Below, piece after piece: positions 29,153 through 38,693 of a stretch of 64,000 bases of DNA. The stretch is from assembly GCA_963693305.1 (NCBI GenBank), contig OY855907.1, positions 38,655,356-38,719,355 of the forward strand, read 5' to 3'. The DNA is from Meandrina meandrites (Eukaryota; Cnidaria; Anthozoa; Scleractinia; Meandrinidae). Under the pieces are notes generated by a model, which had not been told where the DNA came from, ran no database searches, and was given only the letters and a program-made list of their open reading frames with translations. Positions within the stretch are counted from its first letter, which is position 1, and the number at the start of each line of letters is the position of its first letter. A program made the position numbers and the translations under genes.

Positions 29153-30060
29153 CGGGCGCTAACAAAACCCGGATCGGATCGGATCGGACCGGATTGTCAA
29201 AACCCGGACCGGATTGGACAGGATTGACAAAACCTGGACGGGATGTGATCCGACTGACTAACCCGGATCGGATCCAAAAAAATCCATAAATTCCCGCCAA
29301 AATAGTCACGTGATATCTCTAATCGAACATGGCACAGAAATAAGTAAGGAGACGTTCGCTATGTTTTTCTTTTTCGTCAGTATTATCTTGGTAAGAAGTT
29401 TTGTTTTTCAGTGACCCTGCTTATGATTTTCTTTCCTAGAAGGAAAGATCAAGAAGGAAGGGCGAGATACGAACAGGAAAATTGCATTAGCAGTAAAAAC
29501 GAACACAAATTTTCAAGGACCACCGTGGCGAAATATAAGTAACGGATCCTCTCACTGTAGAGGGTCTCATCAGCTTTAACTGATGTACATGTATCTTCAA
29601 ACTGTCAGAATGTCTCTTCTCGTTCTAAATTAAAAATATAATTGCCAGTTGTCTCACATCCTCATGTACAGCCCTCAAAGCACTAAAAAAACCCTGAATT
29701 TAGTTTCAATTCGTAACCTTTTTGAACCTAGATATTCACGTTTGGAATAATACCAACACGGTCTGATTACGAGGTGCGGTTACCTTAGATCTACATCCCG
29801 CTTTTTTTTATTGATTATTTATATTTGTAAAACTTTTTTACCTCGGTTTCAAGTTGGGTAGCCTTGGCGCCATAAACTAGCAGGTGGTGAAAAACAGTTG
29901 CCGATGGTCTGAGACTGAAGAACTTGTGTGGATTTTCGCCGGTTTTACATTTTCGATTAGTGACTATTTTGGCGGGAATTTATGGCGATCCGACTTTTTC
30001 GAATCCGATCCGGGTTTTGTCAGTCGCATCACATCCGGTCCGGGTTTTGTCAATCCGGTC

Positions 30061-30108
30061 CGATCCGGTCCGATCCGATCCGATCCGATCCGATCCGATC
30101 CGATCCGG
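30061..30108. repeat. GATCC satellite at the Polinton 2 insertion site
   Basis: Uninterrupted 5-bp GATCC/GATCCG tandem repeat. Polinton 2 entered at ATCCGG within it, so the integration target was a simple repeat. Confidence 0.9.
30103..30108. repeat. Polinton 2 target-site duplication, left
   Basis: ATCCGG, repeated at 48957-48962. Because the site is in a satellite with many similar words, the duplication alone would be weak, but its six-base length and position next to AGTAGTAT and ACTACT termini fit. Confidence 0.85.
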
Positions 30109-30685
30109 AGTAGTATAACACATGGGGGTACCAGCACAGTTTATAGCATTGAATTTTTGTGCTCGTATTTTGTGCTCGAATTAGCAATGGATTTAGCACT
30201 GGATTTAGTAATGAATTTTTTGTGCTTGTAATTTAGCAATGGTTTTAGCACTTGAAATTTTATGCTTGGTTTTTTGCTTCAAAATTATGTGGAAACTAAA
30301 AATGAAAAATATTACTGAAAATCAATACTGGAAAATTATGTTCTTAAAAAGCTTTAGATTTTTAAGATCAATTCATCCAATACTAAATACCAACATGGGT
30401 TAAAAAGTATACTATACTCTTTTTAAAAAAAAATGGTTATTGAAGTGCGTTTAAAAATGCATACAAGTGTAACCATTAATTAATTCAAAACTGGGTAAAA
30501 TTATGTTCATCAATTTTTCCAATACTAAATACTATCATTTGATACAAGTATTGATTTATTCAAGCAAGTATACAAGAATTTAAACAACATTTAAAACAAA
30601 GGTGTAAACTATTATATTCATGGTATTCTAGACCCTATAACTATTAAAGAATATGGTCTTCTAAGCCTTGTTACTCCATTATTTT
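30109..30685. repeat. Polinton 2 left terminal inverted repeat
   Basis: Pairs with 48380-48956. The outer ~300 bp pair closely; towards the inside, several indels occur, up to GGTCTTCTAAGCCTTG. Contains repeated AAAATTC / TGCTTG words and no gene. Confidence 0.88.
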
Positions 30686-30727
30686 TCAAACTCTGATGTA
30701 ATATAAGCAAATCTATACTCTTTTTAT

Positions 30728-31060
30728 TCAAGTCTCTATATCCAAATAAGTCTCTTCTGTATCAATACCAAGAGGGTCACGATATGTTATTAATGTATGT
30801 AATATTGGGGGATATGCTTTAGAAAGATTTATTTCACATTGTATCACATTATTGAAGACTTTAGTTAAAATTTCTAGGTAATTTTCTCTCTCATTTGAAT
30901 CTTTAGGAAGGGATTTGATCAATTGGTCTAATTTTTTCATCTTTTTAATACCTAACAAAAATTTGAATAAGTTTTCACTTTCTTTAGTGATCTGCTCGCG
31001 GTTGATTAGATTATCAATTTTATTTTTGATAATCTTCTGTTTAATCTGACTGTATTTCAT
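30728..31060 (-). CDS. Unknown small accessory protein
   Basis: A 110-residue frame starting MKYSQIKQKIIKNK, helical and Lys-rich in its first half, with LAKAYPPILHTLITYRDPLGID-like composition in the second half (in this copy LSKAYPPILH). It is the most distal gene of this arm, adjacent to the TIR, and starts behind ATAATATAACATA. No motif recognised and no clear counterpart in Polinton 1. Confidence 0.5.
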   Translation of the reverse strand: MKYSQIKQKIIKNKIDNLINREQITKESENLFKFLLGIKKMKKLDQLIKSLPKDSNERENYLEILTKVFNNVIQCEINLSKAYPPILHTLITYRDPLGIDTEETYLDIET

Positions 31061-31179
31061 TATGTTATATTATTATATGAGAGATTTTTTATATGTTTTA
31101 TGATATTTGGTGATCCATATGATTTTTTATGCGTTTATTTTCAGAGTGTTTTAACAATGCATGGATACAAAGCTTGCTC

Positions 31180-31710
31180 TTATAGTGTTTTTATAAATTT
31201 TGGAATCAGTTTGAGAATCGGTTTTTTTATACTGTCTAGAATGATGTTGATTTGAGGTGATATCACTTTTGATGTGATTTTGTATTCATTATCATTATCA
31301 TCATCATTATCATTATCATCATCATTATCATCATCATCATCATTATCATCATTCTTGTCATCATTGTCGTCATCATTATCATCATCATTATCATTATCAT
31401 CATCATTATCATCATCATCATCATTATCATCATTCTTGTCATCATTGTCGTCATCATTATCATCATTATCATCATTTTCGTCATCACTGTTTTTTACGCA
31501 AACATCTTTTAGTTCTTTTCTCAGTTCGAAATCGTCTTCATAATCATCATCGCTATCTTCATTATTGTTATTTTTTATACCAGCTCTTATTAACCCCTTC
31601 TCTAAAATGTCGAGTTTTTTGTCAATGATTTTTTTATCGATTAATAAATCTATTTTTTTATTAATTAGATTGTCATATTTTTCCTTGATTAAATTGAATC
31701 TGCTTGGCAT
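31180..31710 (-). CDS. Coiled-coil protein with long Asp/Asn acidic tract
   Basis: A 176-residue frame. The N-terminal ~45 residues are Lys/Ile/Leu-rich and probably coiled coil (LINKKIDLLIDKKIIDKKLD). The middle ~80 residues are almost only Asp and Asn with a few Lys (NDDDNDDKNDDNDDDD), coded by a GATGAT/AATGATGAC microsatellite at 31281-31490. The C-terminus is hydrophobic-basic (IKKPILKLIPKFIKTL). It follows the GTPase, as the acidic gene 22526-22834 does in Polinton 1. An acidic chain could bind histones or basic core proteins; this is only inference. The tract may vary in length between copies. Confidence 0.55.
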   Translation of the reverse strand: MPSRFNLIKEKYDNLINKKIDLLIDKKIIDKKLDILEKGLIRAGIKNNNNEDSDDDYEDDFELRKELKDVCVKNSDDENDDNDDNDDDNDDKNDDNDDDDDNDDDNDNDDDNDDDNDDKNDDNDDDDDNDDDNDNDDDNDNEYKITSKVISPQINIILDSIKKPILKLIPKFIKTL

Positions 31711-31778
31711 TTTTATATTATTATTATAGATTTTATTTTTAAATCATTTTTGATTGCGTTTTAATATGTGTTTTTGAA

Positions 31779-32684
31779 TTAATATAATATTCCATAAGCT
31801 AAAGTTTTGTTGTCTGATCTTAGTAATATTCCATAATCTAAATGTTCATTTGTGTCTATTTTTATTTTACATGCTATGAACTTCCCCTTGGAATTTTTTG
31901 GGGTGACGAAGTTCTGATTTTCATTTTCGATGGTGATGAATTCAACTATGAATACTTTGTCAAGTGCATGCAAAATGCATTTAAAACCAATTGATATCAA
32001 TGGTGGTATGTTATGGAAGAATAATTTGCAATTTAAAATGTTGTTTATAGGTTTGATGGTTTTGGATTCTCTTTTATGTAGTTTGACATTTTTAAAAATA
32101 TCAAAAAGACAATAATTGACGTGATTGCTATCATTTTTGGATATATTGATATTCAATTTTGCTGATATTGGAATGTAAGTGATATTATTGTATTTATGTT
32201 CTTTATATGCCTTTTCAGCTTGATTTACAATATTTTGATAACTGTTGTCTGTTGAATTAATAAATTCTGATTTATTAATACAAACAATCATTTGATTGAT
32301 ACCATTAACTCGTGTAATAAGACTATGTTCGTATCCTTGTGATATGCTTTTTTTAGTTTCATTGGGTTTAGCTGATATTACTAACATGCAAATATCAGCT
32401 ATGCATGAATTTTTAATCATTTCGTTTGTTAAATTTTCATGACCTGGATTATTTACTATTTTGAATTCTCTTCCGTCTAAGAGGAAATTTTCGATTGTGG
32501 AATGAATCGTGATACCTTTTTCTTGTTCTGATTTATCTGTGTCGACTAAATTTGATAACCATTGTTTTGAATCATTCATTGCTTTATTGATGTCGTTGTT
32601 TTTTATTGCTTTTGTATTTATTAAGACTCGTGATATAAGAGACGATTTACCTGTATCAACTCCTGCTATGCATGTTATAATCAT
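31779..32684 (-). CDS. EF1A/eRF3-like translational GTPase (G domain plus domain III)
   Basis: A 301-residue homologue of 21552-22469, moderately similar by eye. G1 AGVDTGKSS (7-15), switch I block EKGITIHST (EF1A type), G3 NNPGH (78-82), G4 NKSE (137-140), G5 ISAK. GYEHSLITRVNGINQMIVCINK matches the EF1A region before G4. After the G domain the chain enters CKLFFHNIPPLISIGFKC and ends GILLRSDNKTLAYGILY, like EF1A domain III; no domain II. It starts 24 bp after the polymerase stop, behind ATATATAGAA. It is intact although polymerase, capsid protein and protease in this element are broken. Confidence 0.8.
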   Translation of the reverse strand: MIITCIAGVDTGKSSLISRVLINTKAIKNNDINKAMNDSKQWLSNLVDTDKSEQEKGITIHSTIENFLLDGREFKIVNNPGHENLTNEMIKNSCIADICMLVISAKPNETKKSISQGYEHSLITRVNGINQMIVCINKSEFINSTDNSYQNIVNQAEKAYKEHKYNNITYIPISAKLNINISKNDSNHVNYCLFDIFKNVKLHKRESKTIKPINNILNCKLFFHNIPPLISIGFKCILHALDKVFIVEFITIENENQNFVTPKNSKGKFIACKIKIDTNEHLDYGILLRSDNKTLAYGILY

Positions 32685-32708
32685 TTCTATATATGATTAT
32701 TATAGATT

Positions 32709-35700
32709 TTATTTTTTTATATTATAATGACCATAAGCATAGCTGTTTATGCCATCTTCGAGTATATATCTTTTATCATCGAAACAGCTAAGACTGACCT
32801 TATTTATTTCATAGCTTCCTAATTGATGTTTGTCACTTCTTATAGTTTTCATTTTATGATGCATTTGCATTTTGTTGAATAGAGTATTTTTATAGTCTTC
32901 ATGTTTTATATCCTTTTTGACAACACATTTTTTATTTCCTTTGGCAGTCTTTTTTTCTTTATTATTTTCTAGGATGTATGAGTACATTTTGCTTCTTAAA
33001 CCGATGAATTCGGCAATAGGTACTCCAAGAGCTTCGTCTTTGAATTTACCAATAATTTTTTTATTGCTGTCATCATAGAATTTTGAAGTTTTATCATAAT
33101 CACTATTGTCAAATTTATCTATGTCATTGAATAAGTCTTGATAAACATCTTCAGCTTCTATTTCGTAGGTAAGACTATCAGTATCTGTAAAAAGCAACTT
33201 GGCTTTATCTTCATACTTAGACTTGATGTAATTGTAGTGGAAATTATACATTAGCGTCTTGCTTAGATCAAGAATAGACATACCTACATATGCAGGTCTG
33301 TTTAGAGTAAGTGTTTCTTTGATCTTATGCACAGCTACGAGGTCCTCGTTGAAGATCTTACTGCTTACATAAGTTGGTTTAGAAGTCATCTTCAAAAGTT
33401 TCTTCTCATTTGTGATGAGCCTTACATCAACTCTTTTACGAAGATTTTCCATCGTCTTACCGTACACGCTGTTATTCATAAGCTTGAAGAAGTCTTTTTC
33501 GAAAGCATTGGTAGCATTCTTACGTTTATAAGTATTGAAATTAATATATTGCTTAAGCCAAGGAGATTGATTAAACTCAAGAACCCTGTGTACTTTCGTA
33601 AGTTTTAGACCTAGATCGAGATATAATTGAAGAGTTTTATAATGAACGACATACTTTTCTTTATTATTTAATGATGGAATCAGTTTGTGAACTAGACCTG
33701 TTGATATATTGAATTTATCTGCAATGCTTTTACAATAATTAGATAGCATATCTTTAGTTACTTTAACCTTTTCAGGTCCAAGAGGATAATCGTTATGTAA
33801 ATCATGTAATTCTTTTTGGTATTCTAGGTCAACTTCTAGTATCAATCCTTTTTTACTTTCTTCATTATACTGAGCTAAGTTTGTTTTACCAATCTGCTTT
33901 TCTTTCATCCATCTGAATCCACCTGTTGGTAGGTATTGGCTCATAGCATAACCGTAAAGATTATTAGCATCGAGATACATGATATACTTTGAATGCTCCT
34001 TTTTATCATAATTCTTCATATATTTATTATTTGCTTTACCATAACGATTGGCTGTATAGCTTATTCCACCTCTCATTCCTTTTTCTATAAATTGAAACAT
34101 ATCAATATCAGTCATAAGCTCTAATTTAATGTCAGTCATTTTCAACATAGCATCCCAAGATAGTCCAGGGCTAGTATAGTAATTACATGGATCCAACTTA
34201 TAATACTGAAGGCATGTCTTTCGAAAGCTTTCAAACACATCTGCAAGCAAAAGAACATCGGATTTTAGATATAGATCATGGTATTCACCCATATTGATTA
34301 GATTGAATTTTTTCCAAACCTTTTGTGCATGCTTGTAGTCTTCATCAGTTATAGGTTCATCATTCAATATGCTGTAAAATTCTTCTTTAGTAGGTAATTC
34401 TGTTTCATTAAATTTATCAAAGCTATCCATGTAGTCGTAGGGATATATACCTTTTCGAGTCATAAGATTAAGATTTTTATCTTTAAAAATTTCAGATGTA
34501 TATTTGAATGAATCACATGGTAGATTACTTACTAATTTATTTAAGCTGGAGCTCATAAATTGAAAGCTATCAAGAAATGTTAGATGATTCCCAAGCATGA
34601 AAGCCATATATTTCTCCATATTGTTGGGTGTAGCATTAATATTCATCTCTTTCATCTCTCCTTTTTTATTCTTATATGTATGGTTTTTAACAATAGCACC
34701 TATCTCCTGCATAATGAAATGACTATCATACCCCCGGAGATTGTGGAATATTACTGGTATTTTTATCCGATTCTATTCTAAGTTTAAGATTACAGTCTTG
34801 ATGTGCTGAGCCTCTGTATTTTCCAGTAATATGACAATGATCTCGAACCCGTATTGCATCATCAGTATATTGCTTATCACAAATATGACATGCTTTTGCT
34901 TTTTGAAATTCCTCTTCATCATATTTGGTCATCTTTAACGGTTTTTTGAAATGTTTTCTAATCACTTTTTTACAGTATTTCACTTCTTCCAGCATAGCTT
35001 CCATGAATTTATAAACAGCTTTTTCACCACGATATATTTGTACCGACTTAGTGTATTTATCATCATAACAACAAACTACTTTATATCCATATCCACAGTC
35101 TGTATGCTTCTGGTATACTTCGGTATATGAATTTTTATCATTAGGTGTACAACTAGAGATTTTATCTGTTATGGCTTCAAAGTCGGCATATATTACAAAA
35201 GGTACAGCTTGTTGCTTATGATAATTTTCGAATTTGAGTATGTTTTTACCCTTCTCAGGCATTTTTACTGCTTGTGTACCATTTATAACTAAACAATTAT
35301 CTTTATGTTCAGTTAGTATTTTTTCTATGCTAAAACATTGGAGACAGTGCATGCAAAAATGCTTTTTTTCTTTGTGTTTCGTTTGTTTATACATGAATTT
35401 ATTGAAGTCTTCAATTAGTACATAATGTTTATTATTATCTTTTGTTATCAGCAGTAAATTCATTTGATCTTCAAACTTTTCTTTAGATATGTATATTGGA
35501 AATAGTTGCTTTTCTTCATAACCGAATACATTGATGTTAATGTCGTTTTGCTTTTCAATCTTATTATACTGCTTATTGGTTACAGGAAATTCAATTCTAT
35601 CATAATTTAATTTGTTGACATACTGTTTATCTGATCTTTTAATCCTTTGTGGGTTTTTTATTTGAGAATTTAAATGCCTCACATGGCACCATAAAAAGCA

Positions 35701-36501
35701 TTTATTATCATTATTTTGTAAATTGATTAAACCCTTAGCACTATTTCTAAGCTCTGTTGGTAGTTGAATATATGAGGATCCTTTCATCGGTTCATATTTA
35801 ACAATATTTAGATAATGTGCATCAATTAATTGAATGGTCCAACCCGAACCCTCTGAGATCCATTGAGCTACAAAATTTAATATCTGCTGTTCAGATAATT
35901 TTAGTGATTCAGGAATCTCCAAATCATTGATTATTGTTTGAGCTTTACTGTTGAAAAATGCTGTTTTTTGAATGACATCATCATTAGTCATTTTTGTGAA
36001 TGTCACCTTTAGAGTTTCAATGAATTTTAGTCCTTTCATTTCATTCAGCAATTTATTTATGTGATGCTTTATAGCTAAGCTTGTGTTTTGTAGTTGTAAT
36101 AGAGGGTCTTTGTTATTTTTTATACCAATTTCAAAGGATTTTGTATATCCTCTTAAAGCTTGGGTAATTTCTTTTATTTTAGTTCTGGGTGTTGTTATTG
36201 GTTTGGGTTCATCCTTAAATTCAGATGGAGGAGCAATGATATTTTCTTCATAATCTTGAACAATATCGCGAACGCTTCGAGCTTTTGGAGTTGGTTTGGG
36301 TTCATCCTTAAATTCAGAAGGAGGAGCAATGATATTTTCTTCATAATCTTGAACCATATCGCGGACGCTACGAGCTCTAGGAGTTGGTTTTAGAGGTCGT
36401 GCTTTGTATATCCTTGGCTGATTCGCTTTTAGTGATAAAATGATTTGAATAAGATCATCTTTAGAAAGATTTATAAGATTTTTGTGATTTAAGTTGTTCA
36501 T
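32709..36501 (-). pseudogene. Protein-primed DNA polymerase B, full length with one frameshift
   Basis: Two abutting frames (34726-36501 and 32709-34712) together cover a ~1,250-residue Polinton POLB. The N-terminal frame has a 31-residue direct repeat (residues ~39-100, TPxARSVRDxVQDYEENI), the conserved GSGWTIQLIDAHY and GSSYIQLP block (~218-248), a C2H2-like CMHC...H...C (~383-403), Exo I FVIYADFEA (~435), and the EndoVII-like CHIC...RDHCHITGKYRG zinc motif. The frame is lost at the A/T run near 34760-34770, five bases shorter than in Polinton 1. The second frame has Exo III, motif A LDANNLYGYAM, motif B NNSVYGKTMEN and motif C FTDTDSLTYEI, all intact. It replicates the linear genome from a terminal protein. 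Confidence 0.93.
36199..36387 (-). repeat. Two 93-bp in-frame repeats in the polymerase N-terminus
   Basis: Two direct copies, each encoding about 31 residues with ARSVRD[MI]VQDYEEN and APPSEFKDEPK. Reading frame is kept. Confidence 0.8.
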
Positions 36502-36648
36502 ATATATAGGTTAAGATATTATTTCTTTAAGTCTATAGTAAAATATTTTTTAAATGCGCTTAATTTGTTAATTATTATAACAACCAGAAATATAATTATT
36601 TTTGGTTATCATTGAAACAAAAAGTCAGCATTTATCTTTAAATTAAAT

Positions 36649-36909
36649 TTAATCTTCAACTGTTATTATATCAAATTTATCAATTTGTTCAGTGCTTTTA
36701 ATAATACAGTTAGTAATATGCAATTTTGTTTTTATATGACTCCATTTACCTGCTAGGGTGTAATTTTTATCATTTTGACATATATCACAGAACCAAGGTT
36801 TATTTAGCATGTATTTTGTTTTGCTAGCTTTTATTGCAGCTTGACGTAGTTCATCAGTTTGATGTAAAATGGGTCTCCCTCTCATTTTTATATTAATAAT
36901 ACTATACAT
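36649..36909 (-). CDS. Small zinc-finger protein
   Basis: An 86-residue protein. The centre reads WFCDICQNDKNYTLAGKWSHIKTKLHITNC, which could bind one zinc as a C2H2/C2HC finger. The first Met gives MYSIINIKMRGRP; the second (MRGRPILHQ, an AT-hook-like RGRP) may be the real start. It lies between polymerase B and the oppositely oriented VLTF3-like gene, and is missing from Polinton 1 through the deletion. Confidence 0.55.
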   Translation of the reverse strand: MYSIINIKMRGRPILHQTDELRQAAIKASKTKYMLNKPWFCDICQNDKNYTLAGKWSHIKTKLHITNCIIKSTEQIDKFDIITVED

Positions 36910-36971
36910 TATATTTTTAAGTATTTTAACATTAATGCGTAAAAACTTTTAATATACATAATATATATAAA

Positions 36972-37532
36972 ATGTGTTGTAACAGTGATTTACATAGTGA
37001 ATTCATAAATATGAATGAAGGTATATGTCCTTTTTGTGATGAACTGTTAGAAAAAGTTGATAAAATAGTCGAGCCATGCTGTAGTGAACTAAATGTATGT
37101 AATAAAAACGGTATTAATGTCTGTCTGAATTGTGGATTAGTTCATGGATACGAATATACATCAAATTATATTGATTTTTATGAGAATATGTATAAAATAC
37201 GACGGAGATCGGTTTACCACCGTAAATATCATATCGAGAATACGTTGAATTCTATTTGCTATGAGAATAAAATCACATTGACTTATAAACAAAGGGATAA
37301 AATTTATAAGACATTCGAAATAATTGGATCTGTTATTCCTTCAGTTAATAAACTCCGAAGACGAATAATCAGCACTAAATATATCCTCAGGCAGTTATTT
37401 AAATTGCTTGGTCTTCATTTTGAGTGTATAAAAATTACTGATTCGAGAAAAACGCTTGAATTTTATAATCGATATTGGGCAAAGATTTTAGAATTGAAAA
37501 ATGCAGAGATATTGCACATTATCAGACAGTGA
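36972..37532 (+). CDS. VLTF3/TFIIB-like zinc-ribbon transcription factor (putative)
   Basis: A 186-residue protein on the opposite strand to its neighbours. The N-terminus carries CPFC...C...VCLNCGLVHGYEY, a zinc ribbon of the TFIIB kind. The remainder has YHRKYHIENTLNSICYENKI, VIPSVNKLRRRI and ILRQLFKLLGLHFECIKI, which resembles the order of blocks in poxvirus/NCLDV late transcription factor VLTF3 (Y-x-R-x-x-HF, then K-x-x-LxKLxLxxYYEH). VLTF3-like genes are known in virophages and Polinton-like viruses. The similarity was judged by eye. It probably directs late gene transcription of the element. The 3' end overlaps the next gene, read on the other strand, by 11 bp. Confidence 0.5.
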   Translation: MCCNSDLHSEFINMNEGICPFCDELLEKVDKIVEPCCSELNVCNKNGINVCLNCGLVHGYEYTSNYIDFYENMYKIRRRSVYHRKYHIENTLNSICYENKITLTYKQRDKIYKTFEIIGSVIPSVNKLRRRIISTKYILRQLFKLLGLHFECIKITDSRKTLEFYNRYWAKILELKNAEILHIIRQ

Positions 37533-38010
37533 ATTTTTTATCATATTTAAGCAGATACCGATCAATTATTGGACTGTTATCACTTATGTAGTCATCGGTG
37601 TTTTTCATCGTTATTAGGATATTGGATAGGTCGAATTCACCCGTTCGCAAAATGAATTTTAGTGTGTTAAGTATATGTATATAGGATTGGGTTGCATATA
37701 TACAATTTTGAATCTTCAAATCGAGATTCTGATGTTGCATCCAACCTTGTATTAAGAGCGCTATAGTGCTGATAGCAACCAGACTGATACCACCTGTGGC
37801 AATACTCGAAGCTATTGAGCCAGATGCAAAAATAATAGAAATTGAGTTTCCAAGTAATTTCCATTTTTTGAAGCGTTTTACTCCTTGCTTATAAGCCCAA
37901 CATTTTTTATGATATGTTTGGTAGTATTCTTTCAATTCTTGAATTTGCGTTTGATTTAACTTGTCACTAATATGGTTCCATTCGAATATATTTTTGTGTT
38001 GTTTTGGCAT
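37522..38010 (-). CDS. Two-helix membrane protein (SLATT-like topology)
   Basis: A 162-residue protein. An N-terminal helical part contains YYQTYHKKCWAYKQGVKRFKKW, then two hydrophobic segments (SISIIFASGSIASSIATGG and ISLVAISTIALLIQGW, residues ~53-92) separated by a Gly turn, followed by a helical C-terminal part ending IDRYLLKYDKKF. The pattern of amphipathic helix, helical hairpin in the membrane and amphipathic helix recalls SLATT-type two-TM proteins and also viral fusion or pore proteins. Assignment is low confidence. It lies between fiber knob and VLTF3-like gene, and is absent from Polinton 1. Confidence 0.55.
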   Translation of the reverse strand: MPKQHKNIFEWNHISDKLNQTQIQELKEYYQTYHKKCWAYKQGVKRFKKWKLLGNSISIIFASGSIASSIATGGISLVAISTIALLIQGWMQHQNLDLKIQNCIYATQSYIHILNTLKFILRTGEFDLSNILITMKNTDDYISDNSPIIDRYLLKYDKKFTV

Positions 38011-38144
38011 TTATATTATATGCTTAGACTATGCTTTATTTCTATTTTTAATTCTGTTATATAATTTCCTGATATTTTGGATCAATCGTTCAATAGTTTT
38101 CACTATCTCATGTATTAAATCTGCAGTTTTCATATATCAATAAA

Positions 38145-38678
38145 TTAGATAAAATAAACTCCATTTCCTCTTTCAAGAAAACAAATTTTATTGAATTCCT
38201 TTGAAGAAAAACTGTAAGCATTGGTTGATATTCCTATTCGTTTTATTTTATAAGGTAATTCTATTATAATATTTCTTGTTGTGACATTTCTTACATTGAT
38301 GTTTTTGTCTAAATAAGCTCCATTTACCAATCCGTATCTTACATTATTACCATTTTTCATGATCCACATAAAAAGGTTTTTATTTTGATATTGACTTAAC
38401 ATACTTAATTGATGATTATTATCGTTTTGATTGTCGATGATGAGTTTTTGGTTATTTATACTATAACGAGGATCACTATAAGTGAATTTTTTGTCATTAG
38501 TAATTCCTCCGAAACCAACAAGATTTTTTGTTGCATCTGTAAATGTTGTGTTGTGTTTAAAGCTGATAAAAATTGTATATTTATTTGTAGTAATTTCTTT
38601 ACTTAATGAAACTATAGCTCCATTTAAATTAGTTCCTAACTGTTTATCAAACAATGATAAATCGAAATCATCTTTCAT
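38145..38678 (-). CDS. Knob-like beta-rich protein following the fiber
   Basis: A 177-residue, beta-rich protein without signal peptide (MKDDFDLSLF, YTIFISFKHNTTF, NLFMWIMKNGNNVRYG, IIIELPYKIKRIGI). It lies in the same frame as the fiber gene upstream, separated only by a TAA (38694-38696) and five codons before its ATG. In Polinton 1 the fiber ends in a related beta-rich piece (WTIYIAF). So it may be the fiber head, made separately or by stop readthrough. A lectin-like or receptor-binding role is inferred. Confidence 0.5.
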   Translation of the reverse strand: MKDDFDLSLFDKQLGTNLNGAIVSLSKEITTNKYTIFISFKHNTTFTDATKNLVGFGGITNDKKFTYSDPRYSINNQKLIIDNQNDNNHQLSMLSQYQNKNLFMWIMKNGNNVRYGLVNGAYLDKNINVRNVTTRNIIIELPYKIKRIGISTNAYSFSSKEFNKICFLERGNGVYFI

Positions 38679-38693
38679 ATATTCAGTTGTAAT

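Noticed and set aside
29112..30231. ORFs rich in Asp-Pro-Ile-Arg-Ser repeats
   Set aside because: Translation of GATCC satellite; not a protein gene.
31263..31543. Met/Ile-rich and Ser/Leu-rich ORFs in other frames
   Set aside because: Shadows of the GAT/AAT microsatellite that encodes the acidic tract of 31180-31710.
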